The notes: a model not told the origin generated them from the letters alone. Shown: positions 1-6,822, counted from the first letter of the stretch. The stretch is 6,962 nt of DNA from Anaerolineae bacterium (GCA_016927095.1 JAFGNI010000305.1:1-6962); one strand, 5' to 3'. Made by a program: numbers and translations.

Positions 1-2492
1 GCAGCACCGGCCTCCGCCCGCCACACCAGCGTCACCGTCACCGGTTCGCCGGCGGTGATGCCCGCACCGGGATCCAAGTCGAACCCCAGCAACGCAGCCA
101 CCGTCCCGGCGGATGCGCCCACGGGATAGTCGAGGTCTGGCGGTTCGAAGAGATGCGCCGTCCCCTCGATGGTGATACTGCCGATCACCGCCGCGAAGTC
201 GTCAACGCGCAGTACGAGATCACCCTCACCAGAGGCCGCATCGGGCGGGACGGAGACGGCAAGGGTCTCAAGGGCGGGGCGGTCCGGCGGCAACGCCAGT
301 GCGTGGATCCCAGAATAAGCTGCGGCAACCACTGCGCCGTCCTGCGTCAGCTCGATTCGCGGTTGCGCCGATGCCGCACTATCCGTTGGAGGCTCCCAGC
401 TCAGTGACACATAAAACGTCTCGCCGGGGCGAACCACCTCGCGATCCAGTCGCGCGCCGGTGAGGCGGAGCGATGGCGTCAGCTGCAGGACCGGCTGGTC
501 CGGGAGGGGCCCAAGGCCGTACAGCGACGTCAGATGCCAGGGGGACACCGCCGGCGTCACCTCGCCGATCGTTGCCGCCGCTGCAGGTCCGGACAGCTGG
601 GCGCCCGCCAGCACCACAGATTGCTCAGGTCTCAGGGCATCGTAGAGGCTGATTTCGATGCTGTGGGCCTCGGGCAAGGCCCCTACCGGCAAGGGCAGGA
701 GATGGTAGGAAGCAACGGCTTGCGCCGACCACAGATCCGTGGGAGCCAGCGACGCGTCCAACAATAGGTCATGGTCCGCCGCGATGAAGTCGCCCTTTGG
801 GCCGTGGAGCCGCACGGCGACACCGTAACGGGTCACGGTGCCCGCACCTTTTTCCCAACACAGCGCCACCGGCACAGCACTGCCGCTGATGGGTGCCGGG
901 GGAAGGGCTAGGCCGGTCAAGCATAGGTCGGAGCCGGCTGCGCAGACCGGCACCACAGCCTGACACGGCGTAACTCCTGCTGCGTCGTGCAGTTCGTAGA
1001 CCTCGATCGCGACACCATCGAACTCGCGGCGCGCCGTCAGAACGCCACCCCAGCACAGCGCAGCTCGCACGGCTCCCCGGGGATCCAGCGCGCCACGCGC
1101 GTAGTCGAGGACAAAGACGCGACCGCCAGGGGCAGTGTCAAGCGCCAATCGCGTCTGACCGTCAGGACGCCCGGTGTCCTGTGCGACCATCTCGAGCGAT
1201 GCGCGACCGAGATCGTACTGCTCTAGCGACCAGTCCGTGTGGGGCACAAGGGCGACGTCCCCCGCGATGGCGGTCTGCCGGATATAAGCCGCGGCTGCGC
1301 GGACATCACTGCGTGCGACCTCGGGATCGGCGAAGTAGGTCGTAAGGCCTAGCAGGTTGCTGACCAGCACACCCCCCAGCAGCCCCAAACGCAGAGCCTG
1401 TGGCACCGCGGATGCTGTGATCACCGCCCCCGCCAGCAGCCACCCCCCAACTACAAAAGCATAGAGATAGCGCGGGTGCGATTGTGGACTCAGCGTCCAG
1501 ATCGCCGGCGCGGCAAGGAAAGGAACCAGCCAGAGCGCTACGAGGCCGGCGAACGCGTATCGCTTCTTCGACCGGCACAGCGCGAAGACGGTGCCTAGCG
1601 CGGTGAGGAGCCCTAGCCAAAGCGCCAGCCGCGCCAGATGTGGCCGGCCCAGAGCCTCGGGCAGACCGGCGGTGTGAAAGACACCAAGCAGACCCGCGAC
1701 ATAGCCCGCCGGCACCGGCTCAGAGAGCGCGTTGCCCAAGCCTGCCTGACGGCTGGGACCGCCCAGCCCTCGGGACAGCACGCGTGCGCCCCAAGGCAGG
1801 ACGGCAAACAGCGTCACCACGGCGCTGGCGGACCACTCACGCGCCACCTGCCGCGCTGCCGCCTGGTCCCCATCGCGCCGGTTTCGCAGCCATCGAGAGG
1901 CATAGCCAAGTGCGGCGACGCCGACCGCCAGAGCCCCCGCGTAGTGCAGCAGCAGCAGCCCGGCCTGCACCAGACCCAACGTCACGCTGCGCACGACATG
2001 CCGTGGAAGGCCGCTGCCTTGGTGCACGCGCCGTCCTGACGCTACGGGCCAGACGTACGCCCAGAGCGCCATCACCCCTAGCGGGAGAAAAGCATAGGCG
2101 CGCGTCTCCTGGCCATAGACCACGAAAGGCGGAGCGAACGCCAGCAGGAACGCCGCCGCTCGAGCGCTGTGCGCCCCGAAGCGCGGTCGCACAAAGCCGT
2201 ACGCGACGGCAGGTAGCAGCGTCGTGGCAAGAGCCGAGAGGTAGCGCCCCGTGAAGGGCGTGTTGCCGACGGCCCCCGTCCAGACCTTGAGCACGAAGAA
2301 GTAGAGCGGCGGGTGGATGTTGGCAGCACGGTTGTCGATGATCTCCCGCCAGGAGAGGCTGGCCAGGTGCAGGCTGATGCCTTCATCCCACCAGATCGAC
2401 TGGGCATTGAGCGTTGAGACAAGGAGAGCAAATGCCCCAAGACAGCACCACAGGGCCCAGCGCCGGTTGCGCCGGCGACTAGAGGACTTCAT
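1..2492 (-). CDS. GT39/PMT-type membrane glycosyltransferase with C-terminal beta-rich repeats, C-terminus cut by window edge
   Basis: Seen: one frame stays open from an ATG at 2492 to the left edge, giving 830 codons without a stop. The N-terminus is basic (MKSSSRRRNRR). About ten hydrophobic segments follow up to residue 385. Motifs are WWDEGIS (34-40), HPPLY (60-64), GQETRAYAF (127-135) and HPRYLY (339-344). Residues 386-505 look soluble. Three related modules begin near 525, 677 and 801, each with a G-x-x-L strand and an L-x-W strand. Known: the first-loop D-E and the QExRxY motif mark the PMT_2/GT39 (ArnT-like) superfamily, which transfers sugars from polyprenyl-phosphate carriers outside the membrane. 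Inference: it glycosylates an envelope polymer, lipid or protein; the acceptor cannot be told. It starts 12 nt after metG, in the same frame, with no clear Shine-Dalgarno, so co-transcription and translational coupling are likely. Family confidence is high, specificity unknown. Confidence 0.88.
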   Translation of the reverse strand, partial: MKSSSRRRNRRWALWCCLGAFALLVSTLNAQSIWWDEGISLHLASLSWREIIDNRAANIHPPLYFFVLKVWTGAVGNTPFTGRYLSALATTLLPAVAYGFVRPRFGAHSARAAAFLLAFAPPFVVYGQETRAYAFLPLGVMALWAYVWPVASGRRVHQGSGLPRHVVRSVTLGLVQAGLLLLHYAGALAVGVAALGYASRWLRNRRDGDQAAARQVAREWSASAVVTLFAVLPWGARVLSRGLGGPSRQAGLGNALSEPVPAGYVAGLLGVFHTAGLPEALGRPHLARLALWLGLLTALGTVFALCRSKKRYAFAGLVALWLVPFLAAPAIWTLSPQSHPRYLYAFVVGGWLLAGAVITASAVPQALRLGLLGGVLVSNLLGLTTYFADPEVARSDVRAAAAYIRQTAIAGDVALVPHTDWSLEQYDLGRASLEMVAQDTGRPDGQTRLALDTAPGGRVFVLDYARGALDPRGAVRAALCWGGVLTARREFDGVAIEVYELHDAAGVTPCQAVVPVCAAGSDLCLTGLALPPAPISGSAVPVALCWEKGAGTVTRYGVAVRLHGPKGDFIAADHDLLLDASLAPTDLWSAQAVASYHLLPLPVGALPEAHSIEISLYDALRPEQSVVLAGAQLSGPAAAATIGEVTPAVSPWHLTSLYGLGPLPDQPVLQLTPSLRLTGARLDREVVRPGETFYVSLSWEPPTDSAASAQPRIELTQDGAVVAAAYSGIHALALPPDRPALETLAVSVPPDAASGEGDLVLRVDDFAAVIGSITIEGTAHLFEPPDLDYPVGASAGTVAALLGFDLDPGAGITAGEPVTVTLVWRAEAGA

Positions 2493-2504
2493 GGCATCAT
2501 TGCG

Positions 2505-4277
2505 TCAGTGTTTCATCCTGGCGAGCTCATCCTCAACCACGCTGTCATCCAGCTTCTTGAAGAGCGGCTGCGGCTGCTTGAGCGGTCGTCCGGCGGGCAA
2601 TGTAGCGTAGGACCAGGTGCCGGTGCCTTCCTCGCGGTCGTAGACGAGCACGTCGTGCACGTCGTCGCCTTCGCCCACTGTCTCAATCAGCTGGGCGCCA
2701 AAGAGCGGCTGCTCATAGCCCAAAGCGCTGTGCAGCGCCTCCGAGGAGAAAGGCAGGAAAGGCGCGAGGAGCGTCTTGAGCACGTCTATCGCCTGTAGGG
2801 CTACGTAGAGCGTCGTCGCGGCTGCCGTGCGGTCCTCTTTGATCTGACTCCAAGGCGCCTTCACCTCGAGGTAACGGTTGACCTCGCGGGCCAAGCCCAG
2901 GGCTTCGGACATCGCGGCGCGGAAGTTGCAGCCCGCCAATTGCTCGCCAACCGTGTCGTATCCCGTCTTCACCTTGTCCAGCAACTCCTGATCGACCGGC
3001 GCGAACCCGCCGGGAATGGGGATCTCGCCGAAGTGACGGTGTGTGAACGAAAGCACCCGGTGTGCCAGGTTGCCCCACACCCCGACCAGCTCGCCGTTGT
3101 TGCGCTGCACGAAGTCGTCCCATAGGAAGTCGCTGTCGCTCGTCTCCGGCATCACCACGGTCACATAGAACCGGAGTGCATCGGCATCGTAGCGCGATAG
3201 CAGGTCCGGCAGCGTGATCATATGCCCCCGGCTCTTGGAGAACTGCGCCCCCGCAAGATTCATGAATTCGTTCGCGGGCACGTTCGTCGGCAGATTGAGC
3301 CGCTTCTCGGAATCGTCCTCGTAGAGCCGTCCCACGCCGATCAGCTCAGCAGGCCAGATCACCGTGTGGAAGACGGTGTTATCCTTCCCGATGAAGTAGT
3401 ATGTTTCCGCGTCCGTCCCGTACCACCAATCCTTCCAGGCCTCCGGTGTGCCGCGCAGCTTCGCAGCCTCAATGCTAGCGGAGAGGTAACCGATAACGGC
3501 CTCGAACCAGACGTAGAGGCGCTTGCCCTCATAGCCATCGACGGGGACCTCAATACCCCAGCTGATATCCCGCGTGATCGGCCGGCCCCGCAGTCCGCTC
3601 TTGGCGTAGTTCTGAGAGAACTTCAGGACGCCCTGGCGCCACCCTTCCTTGTCATCCTCCAAATAGGCAAGCACCGCATCCCCCAGCTTGGCCAGATCGA
3701 GGAAGAAGTGCTCTGTCTCGCGGATGACGGGGACAGATCCGTCGATCTTGCTGCGGGGGTTGCCCAGCTCGAGCGCATCGAGGATCTTGCCGCAGTTGTC
3801 GCACTGATCGCCGCGTGCTTCCTCGTAGCCACAGTGCGGACAGACACCTTCAACATACCGGTCGGGTAGAAAACGCTCCAGCGTCTCTGAGTAGAATTGC
3901 TGCTGCGTCTTGCGGTACACATAGCCGTTCTTGAGAAGTCCCAGGAACATGTCCTGCGACACAGTGTGATGATTCCGGGTATCCGTGTGCGTGAAAAGGT
4001 CATAGGAGATACCGATCTGGCGCTGCGTCTCCAGGAAACTGCGATGGAAGCGCTCGAATACCTCGTGTGGACTGATGCCCTCTTCCTCAGCTCTTAGCGT
4101 AACCGGCGTCCCGTGAGAGTCCGAGCCCGAGACCATGAGGACATCATTGCCCACCAAGCGATGGTAGCGGGCGAAGATATCCGCCGGTAGGTAGGCACCC
4201 GCGAGATGCCCCACGTGGAGATCACCATTCGCATAGGGCCAAGCAACAGAGACCAGCACTTTCTTCCTTGTGGACAT
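2505..4277 (-). CDS. metG: Methionyl-tRNA synthetase (MetRS)
   Basis: This cytoplasmic class I aminoacyl-tRNA synthetase charges tRNA-Met with methionine using ATP. Seen in 590 residues: an N-terminal Rossmann half with PYANGDLHVGH, the HIGH-type motif being HVGH at 21-24; a zinc-knuckle insert with Cys146, Cys149, Cys159 and Cys162; the YVWFEAVIGYLSA stretch at 255-267; a KMSKS-type loop reading FSKSR at 346-350; and a helical anticodon-binding domain with GNLAHR at 402-407 and NRYLEVKAPW at 467-476. The protein ends near 590 with no Trbp111/EMAP-II-like tRNA-binding domain, unlike the longer E. coli enzyme, so it is a compact form. The start is fixed by a perfect Shine-Dalgarno 6 nt upstream. 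It has its own promoter beyond the rpoD terminator and leads into the glycosyltransferase gene 12 nt downstream. Confidence 0.97.
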   Translation of the reverse strand: MSTRKKVLVSVAWPYANGDLHVGHLAGAYLPADIFARYHRLVGNDVLMVSGSDSHGTPVTLRAEEEGISPHEVFERFHRSFLETQRQIGISYDLFTHTDTRNHHTVSQDMFLGLLKNGYVYRKTQQQFYSETLERFLPDRYVEGVCPHCGYEEARGDQCDNCGKILDALELGNPRSKIDGSVPVIRETEHFFLDLAKLGDAVLAYLEDDKEGWRQGVLKFSQNYAKSGLRGRPITRDISWGIEVPVDGYEGKRLYVWFEAVIGYLSASIEAAKLRGTPEAWKDWWYGTDAETYYFIGKDNTVFHTVIWPAELIGVGRLYEDDSEKRLNLPTNVPANEFMNLAGAQFSKSRGHMITLPDLLSRYDADALRFYVTVVMPETSDSDFLWDDFVQRNNGELVGVWGNLAHRVLSFTHRHFGEIPIPGGFAPVDQELLDKVKTGYDTVGEQLAGCNFRAAMSEALGLAREVNRYLEVKAPWSQIKEDRTAAATTLYVALQAIDVLKTLLAPFLPFSSEALHSALGYEQPLFGAQLIETVGEGDDVHDVLVYDREEGTGTWSYATLPAGRPLKQPQPLFKKLDDSVVEDELARMKH

Positions 4278-4283
4278 ATCCTT

Positions 4284-4290
4284 CCTCCTT
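4284..4290 (-). promoter_or_regulatory. Ribosome binding site of metG
   Basis: The minus strand reads AAGGAGG, 6 nt before the metG ATG at 4277. It fully matches the anti-Shine-Dalgarno core and fixes the start codon. Confidence 0.9.
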
Positions 4291-4301
4291 GAGACGGGCT
4301 A

Positions 4302-4310
4302 AGTATACCA
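4302..4310 (-). promoter_or_regulatory. Extended -10 promoter of metG
   Basis: The minus strand reads TGG followed by TATACT, which is a TGn-TATAAT-type extended -10 with one mismatch in the hexamer. No good -35 stands at 16-18 bp; a TTGTTT is present but only 14 bp upstream. The predicted transcription start near 4295 would give a leader of about 18 nt, just long enough for the Shine-Dalgarno. It lies downstream of the rpoD terminator, so metG would be transcribed on its own. Confidence 0.6.
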
Positions 4311-4356
4311 AAAGTCACCAGAAACAAGACGTCCCCACATGCCGGGTCGAGGTGGG

Positions 4357-4390
4357 AAAAAAAGAACCCGCCAGCGAGGCTGGCGGGTTC
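4357..4390 (-). terminator. Intrinsic terminator of the yceD-rpoD unit
   Basis: A perfect 12-bp GC-rich stem has arms 4364-4375 and 4379-4390 and a 3-nt loop, and is followed on the minus strand by seven T residues (4363-4357). It stands about 118 nt past the rpoD stop codon and before the metG promoter. No run of T lies on the plus-strand side, so it works in one direction. Confidence 0.95.
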
Positions 4391-4401
4391 CGGTCGATCT
4401 C

Positions 4402-4457
4402 TCCCCTCAGGGGACAGCGTCACGGACCATCGCGGTCGGGGAGCCTCGCGTCCCCGA
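4402..4457 (-). other. rpoD 3' untranslated tail with two small hairpins
   Basis: The 117 nt between the rpoD stop and the terminator stem hold no plausible gene. Two short inverted repeats are visible: TCCCC/GGGGA at 4402-4406 and 4410-4414 with a TCA loop, and TCGGGGA/TCCCCGA at 4436-4442 and 4451-4457 with an 8-nt loop. Neither is followed by T residues. They may stabilise the 3' end of the message or be chance in GC-rich DNA. Confidence 0.4.
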
Positions 4458-4507
4458 GCGACGGTACGCTACGCATCATCATAGAGACAACAACCCACAG
4501 AGCCATG

Positions 4508-5665
4508 TTACTTGAGATAGTCCTTCAGATCGCGGCTCCGGCTGGGATGGCGTAATCGCCGCAGCGCCTGCCCCTCGATCTGTCGAATGCGCTCACGTGT
4601 AAGGCCGAACTTCTGCCCGACCTCCTCCAGTGTGTAGCTGCGACCGTTGTGCAGGCCGAAGCGCATGCGCAGAATCCGGACTTCGCGAGGATTCAGCGTC
4701 GCCAGAACCTCCTCGATGCGATCCTTGAGCATACCCGAGTACGCCGTGTCTGATGGCGTCGGTGTCTGCTCGTCCTCGATGAAGTTGCTCAGCTCGCTGT
4801 CCTCGTCCTCTCCCACCGGGCGCTCCAAGCTGAGCGGCTGCCAGGAGACGCGCATCATCCACTGCACCTTGCGAGGCTCGAGCCCCATCTCTTCGGCCAG
4901 TTCTTCAGGCGTCGGGCGCGTCCCGCGCTCCTGCTCAATCTCCTGGGCCCGGCGATAGAGCCGCCGGATCCGATCGCTCATATGAACCGGCACCCGGATG
5001 GTCCGTCCCTGGTCGGCAATGGCCCGCGTGATCGTCTGGCGGATCCACCAGGTCGCATAGGTGCTGAAGCGATAGCCCCGCTGATACTCGAACTTCTCGA
5101 CCGCCTTCATCAGGCCTAGGTTGCCCTCTTGGATCAAATCCAGAAAGGGAACGTTGCGCCCGATGTACTTCTTGGCGATGCTGACAACCAGACGTGTGTT
5201 GGCGCGGATCAGGTGGTCCCGTGCACCCAGGCCTTCCTGAATCACCTGCTCCAAACACGCCCGCTCCTCAGCCGTATGCTCCCCATTCTGCAGGAGCTTC
5301 TCCGCCTCCCGACCGCGCTCTATGGCCTTGGCCAGTGTGACTTCCTCAACATTGGTGAGGAGAGGAACCCGTGCCATCTCGCGCAGATAGAGGGCCACCG
5401 TGTCGTCAACCCCGATACCGTCGAGGTTGTACATGTCATCCCAATCGGAATCGTCTTCCTCCAGTGCGTCCGCAAAAGCCTCATCGCTCACGTCGTCTTC
5501 GCTGTCGTCGCCCGCCTCAATCTCAACGCCAGCTTGCTTTAGGTCGGCCAATACGCTTTCTAGGGATACCTCTTCACCCAAGGACCCCAATACCTGCAGC
5601 ACATCGTCAACAGCAAGATATCCCTGAGCTTCCGCCTTTTCCAGCAGCTCATCAATTACGTCCAT
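4508..5665 (-). CDS. rpoD: Primary sigma factor of RNA polymerase (group 1 sigma-70)
   Basis: It directs core RNA polymerase to housekeeping promoters. In 385 residues I see: a region 1.1-like helical part at 1-50; an acidic linker at 53-77 (15 of 25 residues D or E); region 1.2 from about 87 ([17 protein letters not shown]); region 2 at about 149-219, with [20 protein letters not shown] at 171-190 for core binding and [18 protein letters not shown] at 199-216 for -10 recognition and melting; region 3 from RTIRVPVHM at 221; and region 4 at about 317-380, whose helix-turn-helix [20 protein letters not shown] (345-364) reads the -35 box. Region 1.1 and the full domain set make it the vegetative sigma rather than an alternative one. 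It is shorter than E. coli RpoD because the non-conserved insert is small. I chose the ATG at 5665, with GAGGAGG just upstream; frame extension to a TTG at 5707 would place that site inside the gene. It is co-transcribed with yceD. Confidence 0.97.
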   Translation of the reverse strand: MDVIDELLEKAEAQGYLAVDDVLQVLGSLGEEVSLESVLADLKQAGVEIEAGDDSEDDVSDEAFADALEEDDSDWDDMYNLDGIGVDDTVALYLREMARVPLLTNVEEVTLAKAIERGREAEKLLQNGEHTAEERACLEQVIQEGLGARDHLIRANTRLVVSIAKKYIGRNVPFLDLIQEGNLGLMKAVEKFEYQRGYRFSTYATWWIRQTITRAIADQGRTIRVPVHMSDRIRRLYRRAQEIEQERGTRPTPEELAEEMGLEPRKVQWMMRVSWQPLSLERPVGEDEDSELSNFIEDEQTPTPSDTAYSGMLKDRIEEVLATLNPREVRILRMRFGLHNGRSYTLEEVGQKFGLTRERIRQIEGQALRRLRHPSRSRDLKDYLK

Positions 5666-5668
5666 AGG

Positions 5669-5675
5669 CCTCCTC
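5669..5675 (-). promoter_or_regulatory. Ribosome binding site of rpoD
   Basis: The minus strand reads GAGGAGG ending 3 nt before the ATG at 5665. Pairing through its first GAGG gives the usual 6-nt spacing. It decides for this start over the upstream TTG (5707) and GTG in the same frame. Confidence 0.85.
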
Positions 5676-5710
5676 GGATCTAGGGGTCTCACGTGTCTAG
5701 GTAGCAACCA

Positions 5711-6220
5711 TCACGCTGTGTCTGACTTCTCCACCAGCTCTCGGAGGGCTTCCCAACGGGGATCGGTGCGCTCGACGTCCTCACATTCGCACTCACCAAG
5801 GTTGCGATTGCCGCCACACTGCGGGCAGATGCCCTTGCAGTCGGGCTTGCAGACTGGGCTGGCGGGCAGCCCAAGCCATGCGTACTCTCGAACCAGGGGG
5901 GCGAGGTCAACCCATCCATCTTCGTTCACGCGGACGGGCCTTTCCGACGTAAGGTCTGCACCTGGAAGACTGATAATGTCCTCAAGCTCTATCACAATGG
6001 GTTCGTAGAACGGGGTTAGGCAGCGCGTGCACTCGGCCTTGGCGCGGGCATCGAGCTCGCCGTGCACAAGAACACCCTCTGCTACACGCGTGAAGTGAAG
6101 GTCGCCCCGCAAATCAATCAACTCAAGGTCACCAACGATCACGTGGTCAATGTCGATCTCAACCGACTCCTGCTTTCCGACTCTAGCGTGGGTCAGAGAA
6201 GAAAGGTTCAGCTTGATCAC
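5711..6220 (-). CDS. yceD: YceD/DUF177 family protein
   Basis: Family role, known from other bacteria: YceD helps 23S rRNA accumulate, and the gene usually sits just before rpmF (ribosomal protein L32). Seen in 169 residues: an N-terminal beta-rich part; ECTRCLTPF at 63-71 with Cys64 and Cys67; a second cysteine group (Cys124, 128, 132, 135, 144, 146) in the family pattern CKPDCKGICPQCGGN; and DPRWEALREL at 153-162, the family's usual C-terminal block. The cysteines could bind a metal, which is inference. I chose the GTG at 6218-6220. The frame extends to a TTG at 6256, but that codon overlaps the -10 box of the promoter and would precede the transcript. Here rpoD, not rpmF, follows after 45 nt, with no terminator between them. 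Confidence 0.9.
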   Translation of the reverse strand: MIKLNLSSLTHARVGKQESVEIDIDHVIVGDLELIDLRGDLHFTRVAEGVLVHGELDARAKAECTRCLTPFYEPIVIELEDIISLPGADLTSERPVRVNEDGWVDLAPLVREYAWLGLPASPVCKPDCKGICPQCGGNRNLGECECEDVERTDPRWEALRELVEKSDTA

Positions 6221-6230
6221 TGCACGGACG

Positions 6231-6236
6231 ACCTCC
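6231..6236 (-). promoter_or_regulatory. Ribosome binding site of yceD
   Basis: The minus strand reads GGAGGT, 10 nt before the GTG start. The spacing is slightly long but usable, and no other start codon in frame fits this site better. Confidence 0.65.
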
Positions 6237-6255
6237 GGCTCTCGCCAACATTGCA

Positions 6256-6284
6256 ATTATAACATAGCCTATACCCGGCGTCAA
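6256..6284 (-). promoter_or_regulatory. Strong sigma-70 promoter of the yceD-rpoD unit
   Basis: The minus strand has TTGACG (6284-6279), a 17-bp spacer and a perfect TATAAT (6261-6256), with TG one base before the -10 hexamer (extended -10). Only one base of the two hexamers departs from consensus outside the last -35 position's usual variation. The predicted start near 6249 gives a leader of about 28 nt. RpoD would be expected to read it, so the sigma gene probably drives its own transcription. Confidence 0.9.
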
Positions 6285-6292
6285 GCTTTTCG

Positions 6293-6306
6293 GAGACGAA
6301 TGTCTC
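6293..6306 (-). repeat. Short inverted repeat upstream of the yceD-rpoD promoter
   Basis: GAGAC and GTCTC arms (6293-6297, 6302-6306) flank a 4-nt centre, starting 8 bp upstream of the -35 box. The position suits an activator or operator site, but 5-bp arms are short enough to occur by chance. The rest of 6285-6345 shows nothing I can name. Confidence 0.25.
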
Positions 6307-6345
6307 TTTATTATGCCAATTGCGACAGATCGGCAATAGACGTAG

Positions 6346-6374
6346 AAAAAGGGCCACCGCTGAGCGGTGGCCCT
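6346..6374 (-). terminator. Intrinsic terminator of acpP
   Basis: An 11-bp GC-rich stem has arms 6350-6360 and 6364-6374 around a 3-nt loop. The minus-strand run of five T residues (6350-6346) overlaps its base. It begins 22 nt past the acpP stop and before the yceD promoter, so acpP is a single-gene transcript. Confidence 0.93.
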
Positions 6375-6396
6375 ATGCAATCCAGTGTGACACAGG

Positions 6397-6645
6397 CTAG
6401 CTGCCGGCGTCCATCTTCTCCCGAAGGAAGGTCACAGCGCCCTGCACCGTGGTGATGCTCCGCGCATCATCATCCGAGATGCGCCCACCGAACTCATCCT
6501 CGAAGGCCATGATGAGCTCGACTAGATCCAAGGAGTCCGCGCCCAGATCATCTCGGAAGCTGGCCTCTGGGGTGACTTTGTCCTCTTCGACCGCCAACGT
6601 GTCAACAATGATGTCCCTGACCTTCTCGTAGATCGCGTCACTCAT
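6397..6645 (-). CDS. acpP: Acyl carrier protein
   Basis: It carries growing acyl chains as thioesters on a 4'-phosphopantetheine arm during type II fatty-acid synthesis in the cytoplasm. Seen: 82 residues, the normal family length, very acidic, with the four-helix ACP pattern. The attachment motif [10 protein letters not shown] (35-44) places the arm on Ser38. Further family blocks are FRDDLG (30-35) and FEDEF at about 48-52. The ATG is preceded by AGGAGG at 7 nt. Usual fatty-acid synthesis neighbours such as fabD, fabG or fabF are not next to it: yceD-rpoD lies downstream as a separate unit and an isoprenoid gene is divergent upstream. Its own promoter and terminator bracket it. Confidence 0.97.
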   Translation of the reverse strand: MSDAIYEKVRDIIVDTLAVEEDKVTPEASFRDDLGADSLDLVELIMAFEDEFGGRISDDDARSITTVQGAVTFLREKMDAGS

Positions 6646-6652
6646 CGAATAC

Positions 6653-6658
6653 CCTCCT
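6653..6658 (-). promoter_or_regulatory. Ribosome binding site of acpP
   Basis: AGGAGG on the minus strand, 7 nt before the ATG at 6645; a strong site, as expected for an abundant protein. Confidence 0.88.
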
Positions 6659-6717
6659 GAATGTAAGTTCGCCGTGGATCTTGCCTGTTGCGATTGCCAA
6701 CCCGCTAGTTACATAGC

Positions 6718-6746
6718 ATTGTATGGTTGGCAGAGCGAAAAGTCAA
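6718..6746 (-). promoter_or_regulatory. Sigma-70 promoter of acpP
   Basis: The minus strand has TTGACT (6746-6741), a 17-bp spacer and TACAAT (6723-6718): one mismatch in each hexamer. The predicted start near 6711 gives a leader of about 65 nt. Its -35 box lies 8 bp from the -35 box of the divergent plus-strand promoter. Confidence 0.85.
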
Positions 6747-6754
6747 GGCACCGG

Positions 6755-6783
6755 TTGACTGAGGCGCAGGCCTGGGGTATAGT
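6755..6783 (+). promoter_or_regulatory. Sigma-70 promoter of the isopentenyl-diphosphate isomerase gene
   Basis: The plus strand has TTGACT, a 17-bp spacer and TATAGT: one mismatch in each hexamer. The predicted start near 6790 gives a leader of about 33 nt to the ATG at 6823. Confidence 0.8.
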
Positions 6784-6811
6784 CTAGCTACCGGATTGAG
6801 TCCCGCGCACT

Positions 6812-6817
6812 AGAGGA
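6812..6817 (+). promoter_or_regulatory. Ribosome binding site of the isomerase gene
   Basis: AGAGGA lies 5 nt before the ATG at 6823. It is a fair Shine-Dalgarno match and supports this start. Confidence 0.65.
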
Positions 6818-6822
6818 CCGCT

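Noticed and set aside
1946..1959. Short CAG-type triplet run
   Set aside because: It encodes a Leu run (CTG on the minus strand) in a membrane segment of the glycosyltransferase; four units are ordinary for such codon use.
1638..2254. Overlapping plus-strand open frames of 133 and 204 codons
   Set aside because: Both are antisense to the glycosyltransferase, rich in Arg, Pro and Ala as GC-rich shadow frames are, and resemble no family.
3222..3869. 215-codon open frame on the plus strand opposite metG
   Set aside because: It lies wholly antisense to a clear metG coding region, has no recognisable domain or ribosome site, and long antisense frames are expected from GC-rich codon use.
4278..4507. 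T-box or other riboswitch leader for metG
   Set aside because: No T-box consensus (TGGNACCGCG type) or antiterminator pairing is visible, and the terminator lies upstream of the likely metG promoter, so it ends rpoD rather than attenuating metG.
5676..5706. Imperfect inverted repeat around CACGTG in the yceD-rpoD gap
   Set aside because: The arms match over only a few bases and no T run follows, so it supports neither a terminator nor a clear operator.
5666..5707. Longer rpoD from a TTG at 5707
   Set aside because: The extra 14 codons contain the Shine-Dalgarno sequence, and the residues before MDVIDELL look like no sigma N-terminus.
6221..6256. Longer YceD from a TTG at 6256
   Set aside because: The codon overlaps the -10 box and precedes the expected transcript start; the extra residues include the ribosome site and match nothing in the family.
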